Assembly (NCBI RefSeq): GCF_008704205.1
Contig: NZ_VXLC01000045.1
Coordinates: 35,466 to 99,465 of the forward strand
From: Nocardia colli
GTDB taxonomy: Bacteria; Actinomycetota; Actinomycetes; Mycobacteriales; Mycobacteriaceae
Direction: 5' to 3'
DNA: 64,000 nt
The position numbers and the translations under genes are program-made. Shown one piece after another: positions 51,201-63,200 of the stretch. The notes below the pieces were generated by a model. It made no database searches. It was not told the DNA's origin and saw only the letters and a program-made list of their open reading frames with translations. Every line of letters begins with the position of its first letter. The first letter of the stretch is position 1.

Positions 51201-54200
51201 GCCGTTGAACGCGTTGTGCCGCTGAGCGGTTGGCGAATGAACTGCCGGGCGGCAGCACGCAGGCCACGGCTTTGAGCGGGCTGGGTCGTCATTTCGCCGG
51301 TGCTGCGGTGTGCCCCGATACGAGAGACGAAGCCGCGCAAGCGCGCCAGCGTGCGTGGCCTGCGGATAGGTTGCCCGGGTGCCGGGTTACCGCCACGCGC
51401 CGGCGCGCTGCCATCCGTCCCCGCGGTGGAAACGTCGGACTCCGGCACTTCTGGGATCGTAGACAGCGGTGTCAATTGCCTTGTCTCCCAGGCCGATTCC
51501 CACAGTTCGAAGGAATCGGGCCGACTGGTCGCCCAGTCGTAGGTGATCCGCAGCGGAATCCGGCTCATCCGGTAGGGCTCGGCGCGCTGCTCGGGCGCCA
51601 CTGACGACTGCCGACCCGGAATGTCGAGGGTGAACTTCGGGCGCGAGCTTGTCCGACGGGGAATCACGGGCGCAACGAGGCCGTCACCACGCCGGTTCCG
51701 CTGGTCAGCGCCGGAGGTCTGTGCCGTGGCCGCGCCCGAATCGTCGACCCGGTGCACGGACTTGCTGTCCGAGCTCGGCCCGGACTCGATGTCCTCCCCG
51801 CTGAGCGGAACCGACGGCTCATCCGGCTCGTCCTCGGCCTGTTCGGATCGAATGTCGGCCAAGCGGACCGGCATCACCGGGTGGGCCTGCTCGTCCGTGA
51901 TCGGCTGGCGGACAAGGGATTCCTGGGACCCGGCAGGGAGGTTGGTGTCGGTGCTGTGGACCGAGGCGCTGTCGGCCGGCGACTGAGCGAGCTGCGGTTG
52001 TCCGGCGTCGAAGGTGTCGTCCGGTTCGCGCTCGAGCAGCGCGGATCCTCCGCCGGGCACGGGTGCTGCCACAAAGTGTCCGCGCAGGACGACGAGGTCC
52101 GAACGGTGAAACGAATCGAAGGGGTCTGTGCCGATTCCGGTGATGACATACGGAGTGTTGCTCGCGAACAACAACTCGTTCTCGTGTGCGTTCTTCTCCA
52201 GGCCGCCGCGACCAAGATAGATTCCGCGTAGTTCCGTCATGTTCGCTGGAACGACGAGTTCGAGGCGGATGTTCGGGTCGGTGCTTAGTTCGAAGAATTC
52301 GGGGTTCAGGGAGGTGGACAAGAGGCCGCCATCCCGCTGGATGTGACCTCGAAGCAGACCGAGATCTTTGCGTCCGCCGAGCGTATTACCGTGTTCGTCG
52401 ATAGCCATGAAGTCGACGTTGCCGAGTGCTCGGACGACGAGGAACGGTTTCGTCACATGAAGTAGCTGGTTGGTTCCCTGGCCGAGCAGTTCGAGATATC
52501 GGCGGATATTTTCCAGCGTGGGCGCAGTAGCGAAATGTGTTCGATATGCTTTGACGAACCGGTCGTAGCTCCTTCCATCGACACGGATCTGCTCCCAGCG
52601 AGCCGGCGGGCGAGGATGCTGCATAAGCTCGTTCAGCGCACGCAGCCTCCGAGTTTCCGAAGCACTGAGGTGCGCGTCCTCCAGCCTTCGCACCGTGTCC
52701 CGGTCGAAGTCCGTGAGATCGTCAGCGTTCTTGTCCAGTAATAGCCGCAGCTCCTGCGCTTCGGCTGCCGAGCACCTGCTGATCAAGCTCTCCCGGAGAC
52801 CATTTCTCGCCTCGACCAGCATGGCGAAATTCGGAACCCAGGGGTGTCCTTCGACCAGCAGTTCCGACGTGGCGGCACAGCGCTGGAACCCACCGAAAGT
52901 TTCCTCGAGACTCGTGCCCACGCTGCGCAACAGCGCGTTGGTGACCGCGGCGGTTTGCTGGTAGGTCAGCAGCGCCGCGCGGACGTCCGGAGGCTGCTGG
53001 TGCATGGTGCGCAGCGTCCTGTGCCCGAAGTCGGAAGCGTCGCGGTCGCTGGTGAATACGCGCACATCGCCGAGGGGCTGCGAAGCGGCCGGGGTGTCGA
53101 GGAACGAGGTATGCACCGTCACCGTCGACGAGCGGGTGCGCGGCAGGGAGGCGGTGAGCTCCGCAGATCCGTATACGTGGACCTCAGTCGTGCCGCTGTG
53201 GTGGGTGATGAATTGCGCTATCGCTGTCCCCAGGCGGTCGGCGCGGTCGCCGGCTTTCTCGGTGTCGTAGTCGATCCAGACGACGGTGGCGGCACCGGGA
53301 TGGTCGCGGACGGTTTCGGCGTGCTGGCCTGCGGCGCGGCCGGTCAACTCGTACATCGAATCGGCGGAGGCGGCGGAGTGTGCGTGCCAGTGCACTGTCG
53401 GTGCGTTGTCGACCGGCCCGAAAGCGATGACCATGAGGCCGTGACGACCCGATTCGTCCTGGACGAACGTCAGCACGTGCACATCCGAGGGCGTGCCACC
53501 GCGACGATCGGCAGCCACCCCGGCATTCCTTACGGCAGTCCGCAGGAACATGCGCGGGACGGCCAAGTTGTGCCGCCGTTCCCGCAGATGCGGTGGCAGT
53601 TGGTCGTCGGGTTTGTCGGCGTTCTCCATGAACCAGTACTTCCGAAGGAGCAGATACTGGATGTTGCGGGAGTTCCGGATCGAGGCGGGAAGGGCTTCGC
53701 TGTTGCGCAGCGCGGGGAACTTCTCGAACAGTCCGAGCCGTTCTCGGTTGAACCAGTTGGTGAACAGCAGATTGTCCCACCAGGTTCGCCCGCTACCCGG
53801 GTAGGTGTAAGGCGAATCCAGCTCGTGCAACTGCCGCACCACCTCCGGCGCGAGCTCGCCGCTATCGTCGGCGAGTCCTTCGAGCCGAGCCACCTCCAAG
53901 GCCAAGAGCTTCCCGTGGAGTACGTCCTCGAGGTCCATCGGAACACTGGTACGCAGCGCCGGGAATTCGGTCAGCAGACGCAGCTGTTCGGCAGGTGCGA
54001 GATCATCGAAACCCAGGTTGTTCCACCAGGTTTCACCGCCATCCTGCCACCAGGTATCCGACGTGCCCAAGCCGGCCGGCGGCACGATGCCCTCGATTCC
54101 GGAAGCAGCGCTGGGCGATCGGTCGCTGTCCACACCGTCGGACGGTGCGCCGATGCGGGTCTGTTCGTCCGTGATCGGCTGGCGGACAAGGGATTCCTGG

Positions 54201-57200
54201 GACCCGGCAGGGAGATCGGTGTCGGTGCTGTGGATCGAGGCGCTGTCGGCCGGCGACTGAGGCCGGGAGGGCGTTGCGGGGTCCGGCTGTCCGGCGTCGA
54301 AGGTGTCGTCCGGATCGCGGTCGAGCAGTGGCACGGGCTCGGCAGAGCCGGTCGGATCGACAGAACCGGAGGGTGATGAGGGTCGAGCGATCTCCGATGG
54401 TGGGCCCCGTGGAGCGTCGCTCGGGTCACCTTGGTAACCGATGTCATCTTGGGATGTCTCGCCGAGCTGACTGCGTGCCAGCGTGTCGAGCATCTCTTGC
54501 TGCCATGCCGTTTTCTGGTCGGTGGACTGCTCTATGCGTGCGGGCGACTGAGAATCGGGCGTGCGAGTTTCAGCCGGCACCGCGAGATAGAAGTGATTGC
54601 CGTGGTTCAAGGCTGTGGCGGAGGGCGCCTCGGTGGTTTCCGCGCCGAGTATCACACCGCGCGTCCGGTAATACTCGTTATGTAGCGCCAGGAAGAGCCT
54701 GCGCCGCCGCAGTACGGCACCGGCCGCCTGAGATGTCAAGTGGCTTGCCGCGTTTCGCCAGACCCGCGGAGTCCTGATCGCCTGTACCTGCCGGTCGAAT
54801 TCGGCGCGGAGTCGGTTGTCGTCTCGTGCGGTCTGCAGGACGGCCAATTCCTCGGAAGTGAGCAGTTCTGCCTCGGCTGGGGCTAGGGCGGCCGCGTCGA
54901 CAAGGGACACGAACTGCTCGAAGTAGTCCTCGGCGTTCGCTTCGATCTCGGTCACGATCTCCGCGCGCAATGCGGCGATTCGCTGATCCAGTATCTCCTG
55001 TGTCAGCGGCGGGTTATCCGCATAGACGACGCGTTCGAGCAGCAGGGGCAGGCAGTCACCGTCGTCACGCATGGATTCCCAGACCTGCCCGGCCGGTGCG
55101 GCGATACCGCCCACCGTGGCCAAGCGAGGCCCTTGCCACCGGACACCGTGCACAGGCGCGATGTTGTGGGCGGGTGCGCTCTCGGGTGCCGCATCGAGAT
55201 CGGCAATCGGCTCCAGTGGCGCCGGGCCCGGGCTCTCGGATAGCGCACCGAGTTCTTGCTCCGTGGTGTGCTGCTCGATGGTGGGCGTATCCGGCACGGC
55301 TGGTCGGTTCGTTGCCTCGGTCGAGTTGCCCGGTGCCACAGCAGGATCGGTGGTCTCGAGGCTTTGCGCAGGTTGCTTCGCGGGTTCCGGGGCAGGAGTG
55401 GTGTCGGTGAGCTGTGCGGGCTGCTCGGGGGTTGCGGGGGCAGTGGTCGGCTCGATGGGTGTGCGCAACGCACCGGTGGTGCGGAGGACGGCGTTGCCGA
55501 TGACCCAGAGGGTGCCCTCGGGGCCGATGAGCTTGAGCAGCAAGAGGGTCCAGGCGCGGTGGTTGTCCGAGCCGAGCCCGTCGGCGTTCAGGGCCGTGGT
55601 GCCGATGCGGGTGAGTGTGCGGCGTTGGTTGCCGACCTTTCTGGACATGCCGTGCGCCTTGGCGCCGCCGCCGAGGGGCAAGCCCGCGGGGGCGCCGCGG
55701 TTGCTGGCATCCGCGGTGGCGGGGACGCTCACGCCGATGGTGGGCATAAAGGTGTTGGCCTGGCTTGCCTCGGACTCGAAACTCTCCGACGTGACCTCCA
55801 AGCTGTCCAGGGCGATTGCCCCGGTGGTTTGATCGATCTCGGGCGAGTAGAGGGTCACTTCGACGGTGATGCCGGTGACTTGCCTGCCTGGCGGGTGGGC
55901 AACCGGAACGGGCAGGATTCGGTCCGATGCGTCGACATTGTCGAGGAAGGCGGCGATGGCAGCGGGCCCCAAGACGGTCGGCAGGCCGGTCCAGGCCAGC
56001 GTGTTGAGGACCTGGAGCATGCTCTCGACGGACCGGGTCCGGCGGTTGGCCTCGACCGAGGGGGCAACCGCACGCAGCGCTCGGTCGAGCTGATCGATCG
56101 CGTCGAACCAGTAGATCTGGATCGGCCTGCTCGGCAACCACGGCTGCGCGAGCAAGGGGCGGAGACTGGCCGGCATCTCCATCTCGATCGCCACACTTCC
56201 CGCGGGCGGGGCGGGGCGGGCGACCGACGGATCGGATTTGTAGATGTCGGGCCTGACGCGGCGGATGACGGTGCCGGTGTCGCCGACGGTTCTGGCATCG
56301 TCGACATGGAACTGGATGTGGTTGACGGAATTGACGGACGTCGAGACGGAGCTGTTGGGCCGGCCCCATTGCGAGGTATCCAGTCCCAGCAGGATTCCCG
56401 CCGTCAATGCGGCGAGGCGCGTCAGGCGGGTCGTATGCGCACCATCGAGGAGCCACCATCTGACTGTGACCGTGTACACGTAGGGCACCGCGAATCGCGC
56501 GGTGTCGTCGCCGCGCAGCCACGTACTCAGCACTCGGCTGGAATCCCTGCTGCCACCCGCGCTTCCGGTGCCTTTGACGGCGAAGCTGAAGGTGGGGCGT
56601 ACGCCGCCTTCCACTTGGAAGCTGGGGTTGAAGCTCCACTGATCGTCACCGCTTCGGCTGGTGCCTATCGCCGTAGAACTGCCGCCGAGTGCGTTGCCGT
56701 TGGCGGTCGTGTGCAGGAAATTGGTCTCCAGCGCGACGCCATCGGGCAGCCGCCGTCCGCGGATCCGGTCGAGGTCGGCTTTGGGATGTGGCCGCGCTTC
56801 GAAGACCACCTCGACCAGGCGCGGAGCCAACGGGTAGCTGCGGTCGACGAAGGCGAACGACTTGGCGCCCGGGCCGTTGGCGAGGGTGCGGGTGCCGGAA
56901 AGAGAGGTGTACTTGTTGATTTGCGACACGACGCCGCGGAAGTGATTGGCAGAGCGGGGATCGAGCACACCCGGCGCCACCGACTCCACCAATTTCTTGG
57001 TAGCCGCTTTGAAGCCGCCGTGCCCCCCTTCGATGTTCGCTTTGACGACGTTGCCGTAAGTGAGGGCGCCGTGACTCAGGACGTAGCCGATCGGCGGGAA
57101 CAGATCGGCCCGCTTCTGCTTGACGATCTTGTGCACGCCGCTCTCCTTGACCAGGCGGGCGAGATCGGGATGCAGGTGCAGATCCTTGTCATAAACCAGG

Positions 57201-60200
57201 AATTCTGTCCCGCTGGGATCATCGACGACCAGGCTGTTGTCGCCATAGGCTGTCGGCTCCGACGCTCCGACGAGGCGTTGCACGATGTCGGTGAGATATC
57301 GCACCACCCTGGAGCCGCGCTGCACCATGGCGGCGAGATCGTTCCCCGTACCCGTGATGAGGTTGCGGGTACCCGTGTCGACGGTGACCACGTGCACTAC
57401 CCGCGCGGTGAAACGATAGGCTTCGCCGCGCGGTCCGGCCGGATTCGTCCCGGCCGCTTTGACGGAGGTCGTCGTTATCCGGTTGGTGCCGATGGTTTCG
57501 GCAACCGTGGCATGCCGTGAGCGGGAGACCGCGTGCTGGTAGGTGCCGCCGGGAATGCTGCTGTCGTCGGCATGGTCGCCGAAGCGCTGTGTCGCGCTGA
57601 GGCCGAACTGGTCGCTGTGCAGAGTGTCCGATTTCTCGTTCGCATGGTCCTGGGAGGGAGACCAGTTCTCGGTGTTGATCCGCACCGATTTCGGCAGCAC
57701 CACAACGTCGGTGAGGTAAGACTCGACTCGAATGATGTAGTCGGTGCCCGCGACGACGCCCGCGGTGCCGACCCCCTCGATCTCGTCGGAGCTGTGTGAG
57801 GTCTGCACCAGCGACGCCATCTGCGCTTGCGGAGAGAGGGCGGTGTGAATGACTTGGTAGGGCGCTGACTCCGGGTTGGCAGTGCGCCCGCCGAAAGACT
57901 GTTCCCAGAGCCAGTTACCGCCGACGGCAATCTTGTTGATCCCCCATTCGACCAAGCCCTGGCGCACAGCGGGTTCCGATTCGGGGTCGGAGAGTGCCCG
58001 GGACGCATCGTGCAGCGCGCCCGAGGGGTCGGTGACGATGATCGCCGGCACGTCCGATGGCAGCGTGTCGGACCGGCGAGGTGTGGTCTGCTCGGGCGAC
58101 TCGACGGGGAATTCACCGGGTATCCGTGCGGGAGGTGGCGCGGTGGCGGTCTCGGTGCCGGGTACCGGCAGAACAGTGTGCAGCGTGCCGGATGGATCGG
58201 TGACGACGACAATGGGAATTTCCGAGGTCGGGAGGGCGGCGGTAGGCGGGCTGGTCTGCTCGGGCACCGCTGCCGGTTGCGGATTCCAACGCGGAAGGAC
58301 CGCATCCTCTTCGGGATCGACTGGGAATGCTCCCGGTATGGTCGGCTCGGTCGGCTCGACCTGCTCGGTATCGGTGCTCGTTCCGTTGATGAGAGCGAAA
58401 ACAGCCTGGCGGATCTTCGTGCTGGAGCCGGCATCGAGGACGACCGCCTGCTCGGGAAGGCCTCGGGTCGGTGCGGCGAGCTGGTCGATGTCCTCGTCCG
58501 TGATCTTCCGAATGGTCGCGACCGGGGGCGGGGACGGGTCGGCCGGCTTTTGGTTTTCCGTGCGATAGGTGGGCACATTGAGGTGGACCACGCCCGCACT
58601 GCGCATCAAGTCCGGGTCCTCGCCATCGCTGTAGGAGATCTCCATCCAATGCATGACGGGTACTGTGAAGTTTTGTGTGCCGTCGTCGGCGGGGCTGATG
58701 ATCATATTCGTGGCGCCGGTGTCGAACCCGTATGTCGCACCCGCCGAGTCGTGGTACGCGTGGACCCAGCTCGGCGTCACGCCGGCGATGATTTGATTGC
58801 TCGGCACATCGAACGGGTTGGTGCTCGCCAGATTGCCGCCACCGTTCCAATTCCCCTGCAGCGAGGCGGCGTCGAACTGCGTGCTGCCGGGCAGGTTGAT
58901 GCCTACCCGGTTCTGTGTCTGGAATTTAGGCAGTGCCAGGTCATGGCTGACATCGTCGCGTGGGCGGTCCAGCGAAGCGTAGTAGCGTTTGCTGACAATC
59001 CTGATCGAAATACTCTCGGTACCGAACCGGCCCGGCTTCTTGAACCACTGGATGGCACCGCCCTCGAGCGTCAGATTCGTCTCGTCTACTTCGCCATCGA
59101 TCATTTCGGGAAAAGCGGCAACCAAATCGGACTGTGCCCTCATTCGCTCGAAGGCGGCGATATTGTTCTCGCGTGCGGTCGCGAGCCCCTTCTGCTCGAT
59201 CAAGTCCAGCACGCCCGGCTCATCATGTTCGCTCGAGAAGAAGCCGTTGTCGGACAGAAACTTTTCGGCGCCGGCGAACAGCGGGGCGGTGCCGGTGACC
59301 CCGAACGGGGTGGTGTCGAGGCTCAGTTGACGCAAATGCAGCAGCTTCGGCGGCAGATACCGAATCGGGCCCGGAGTATTCTGCGACGGCGGGGGCGGCG
59401 TCGCGGTCGGTGTGCTGCCCAGAGCTCCCTTCGGCGGCACCAGCGTGTTGGTCGGGTACGTTTTCCCGTTGGCCAGCGGGGTTCCCGCCGCGGGCCCGAA
59501 ACGCTTGCCGTCCCGGACCAGGACGATGTGGACGCGCATGCGGGGTGTCGTGTGCAGCATATCGTCGTGGAGACGCAGCGCCCGCGAGGTGTGCGCCTTC
59601 CTGCCGTAGCTGAGGGAATGGCTGGAGTGGTCGGCTACGCCACCCCGGAAGGTGAACTGGCCGCCGCGGCGGGGGTATGCGGTCTCCGGGAAGGGATCCC
59701 CCTCGCCGACGGTTGCGGTGAATGCCGGGTGCGTACCGGATTCGTTGGTGATCGTCGACTTGCCCGTCACGCCCAGCTCGCGGAGGGTATAGATTTCCAG
59801 GCCGAATTTCTCATGGGTAGGGCCGGTGAGTTCGGTACCACCCTCGAAATCGACTCGCATCAAGAAGAAGCCGAGCGATTCATTTTCCGAGTTCAGCCAG
59901 GAAGGAGAAGGTAGCCACCCGTCGCGCATCAACGGAATATTGCCCAGAATGTTCTCTTCCTTGAAGAAGTCCATCAGATCGCCTAGGGAATTGCTGGAGA
60001 TGCCCACGAGTCGTTCGCGGAACCCCTGAAATACGTCCAGGAGCAGTTCGTCGTGGTTCGGGATGCTGAGTGCAGAGTAGAACGGGAACTTCGACAACGA
60101 CGGCACGGTTTCGCCGGCCTGCTCGGGATGGAAGACCGCCGGGACCGTTTTCAAATTATTCGGATCGATGCGTGGCAATTCGATATTGTCGACCAAGAAT

Positions 60201-63200
60201 TTCGGAATCCGGATCAACAATAGGTCGGGCGTCTCCCCGGCGATATCATGCCACACTTTCTCGCTGCTATCGGGTGGCAGGACATCGTCGATACCCTGGT
60301 TCAGGCTGAACTGCCACTCCTGTTCGTAGGTGTGCGGAATGGTCGAGCCCTTGCTCAGCCTCTTGACTGTCGACTCGACCGTCGCGCCGGCCTCGATGCG
60401 CGTGGCGTACTGGTTCACGATGACCGAACCTTGCGGTGTCAAATCGAGACTGCGCAAGCCGCGTTCGTACTTCTCCACTTTCGCGCCGTAGGAACCCGAG
60501 ATCGATCGCAGGTCATGTTCACTGGCGCTATTGCCGATCGAGGTCCAACCGCGCGTGTAGTGCCACAGCGCGACCGGCGGACCGTTGCCTTCGGCGTCGC
60601 GGTCGCCCACCGGCGGGAGTTGCTCCTCGGCCGGCCGCGCGTTGCGCAGACGCAGGCGGATCGAGACGGGGAAGAGGCGGCCACGGTAGGTCACGCGCAG
60701 CGGCAGGCCCAGCTTGGTGAGCAGCCGCGACCACTCGCTGCTGATCAGACGGGGGGTGACCACTTGGGCGAGCTCGGCTCGGAACTGCTCGTCTTCCCCA
60801 TTTGCCCCGACCACGTGACGGTAGAGCTGTTCGCGCAGCCACGTTGCTGTCGTTTGCGGTACCGGGACGATGTCGACGATCTCTTTCAGCCCGTCACGCT
60901 GCGAACCCAAATTCCGGACGATGTGATTCACCTGCCCGGCGCTCGCCGTAATTAGCGGATGGGTGAGCGCTGTGGACGTCGAACTCTGTGCCGGAGGGGT
61001 GGAGTCGGTCGTTGCGTCGCTCCCCGGCGGCGCGAGCACCGAGCTATCCCTGCCGACGCCGGGCCCGGCCTTTTCGTCGGAGATGCCGTTGTCCTGGTTG
61101 GGATTCGGGCCGACGCGCAGGTCGGCGGGGGTCTGGTCGGCCGACGTGGCCTGATGGTCGGCCGGAGTGTCCGCTCGCGCAGCGGCGGACCCGTCGTGCG
61201 TGGCGGGCGGGTTGGACTCGGGAGCGAACGCCTTATTCAACGGCCGCGCGGTGGTGTTCCCGAATGCGAAGCGTGTGCCGGTACCGCGGGTGGACAGAAA
61301 CTTGAATTTGGTCAAATGTGCGGCATCCAGGATCAGGGTGCGGGCCGGGCCGTAGGTCAATCCGTCGATCGTCTGCGGCACTGCCGGGTTGTCCACCCAC
61401 GGATTCCGCAGCACGAGCTCGATGCCTCCGGTCGCGCCGTAACGCACATCCACTACTGCATAAGTGTGATTGCCCACCAACCCTGGATACTTGGTGACGT
61501 CCTCCACAGCCTCGGTGAAGCGACGAGTGCTCAGCAGAATCTGGTCGCCACGACCGCGCAGGAATCGGACCAGATCCAAGAAGTGTTGCTGGACAACAGC
61601 ACTGGTCATAGCTTGCTCGGGATCATTGGCCTGGCGAAGATAGTCGAGCACGGCAGTGATCTCGGGCTGCCATTGCGCCCGCTCCTCCGATTCCAGGCGG
61701 CGACCCAGAAAACTCTGGAACTGTTCGACCGAGGATTTTTCGTACACACTCGCTCGGTCCCAGATCGGCTCGAGCTGGCCGAGTCGTCGCGCGAACGCGA
61801 ATGCCGTATCCGCAACAGCATTCGCACCGAGCTCCTCCATGATCAGGTCATAGAGGGTGTCCACACCGAACCGCATCGGATGCAGGAAAGTGGCCAGTTC
61901 GAGGGCGCGCACGGGTTGCGGAGCGGTTCCGGTCGCGTTCAGCTCGTACGGCGGTAGCAACTGCCCCATCACGTGCGCGGCGTACCCGGCCTTCATCAAG
62001 GCGTAGTCACCGCCGCGCCAGACCGCGTAGGCCTTTTCGATAAACGCAGGCCACACGGCGTGATCCGCGTCGTGAGCCGCGTAAATCACCCAGCCCTGTT
62101 CGTCGGCGTAGAAGTCTCTGGTGACCCGTACCCACTGCGGTACGCCGCCTGCGGTGAAGAACCGCACGGCAACCGTGCCATCGGGATATTCGACGATCAT
62201 GTCCCTGATCGCCTGCGGGTTGTTCTCGGCGATATCCATCAGCGTCGCCATCAGATAGCAGTCCCCTGCCCTGCCTTGGGCCGCATCAGTGGGCACTGGT
62301 CCCGCGGCACCGAATACCGGACCGGTCCCCCGCACTATCGAGCGCCCGAGCCGTCCCAGCGCTTGCGGGGAAACCCGAGTCTTCTCGTCCAACAGGAGTT
62401 CACCCCCACTGCCGACGCGCAGCGATACCGGCTCGCCGACGGGCGCATGGCGCTCGGCGCCATTCGGTGACAGCCAGCGCAGTCCGGTGACTTCGACAGC
62501 CGGCGCCGTCCAGTGGTAGACGCCGTCGCTCCCAGGGGGTAATAGCGTTAGCTCACCGAGCAGGTTTCGGTGCACCGAATGCCGCGCAGCCGTCGACTCG
62601 TCACCGATCCACACTGTGAGCAGATCCGGGCTCGCTGGATCGACCGTGCCATGCAACTCGTCACCAGGTCGGACACTGAGCAGTTCACCGTCTTGATCGA
62701 CGATGGTCAATCGACCTGCCGGTACGGTGATCGACGAACCAGGCATCGGCGCGATCGGCGGCGGCTGAACGGGTGCGCCGAACGGGCGGATCGATACCGT
62801 GGTCATGGCATTGATATCAGGCCGCAGTAACGCGAATGCCTTCTGCGCCAACGCCGCCCACATCGGCTCACCATCGGTATGTCCGGCATACATCGGCTCT
62901 CCGGACGACTGCGACGTCTCGTGCGGCAGAGTCCGATCGATTCGTACCCACACCGGCTGACCGTCGACGAAGAACCGCACCCCCACCGTCTGGTCTGGGT
63001 ATTCATGGAACATTTCCACCAAGGCCTGCGGATCCCGCTTTGTCTCCCTGCTCAGGTTATTCATCAGCACCGCGAAGTCCGCGCGGGACCCCGCCCGAGC
63101 ATCCGAAGACCGCACCACCGGCTGCGAATTCTGCGTCGCGAACACCGGGCCGGTATGCGCGACCATCGCCGCAGCCGGACCGCCCAAGCCCAACGCGTGC

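Noticed and set aside
55256..57520. Long plus-strand open frame opposite the giant gene
   Set aside because: It is the antisense frame of the polyprotein. High GC keeps opposite frames open; its translation is low-complexity, without domains, and no start signal fits. The same applies to the antisense frames at 42710-44389 and 58010-59914.
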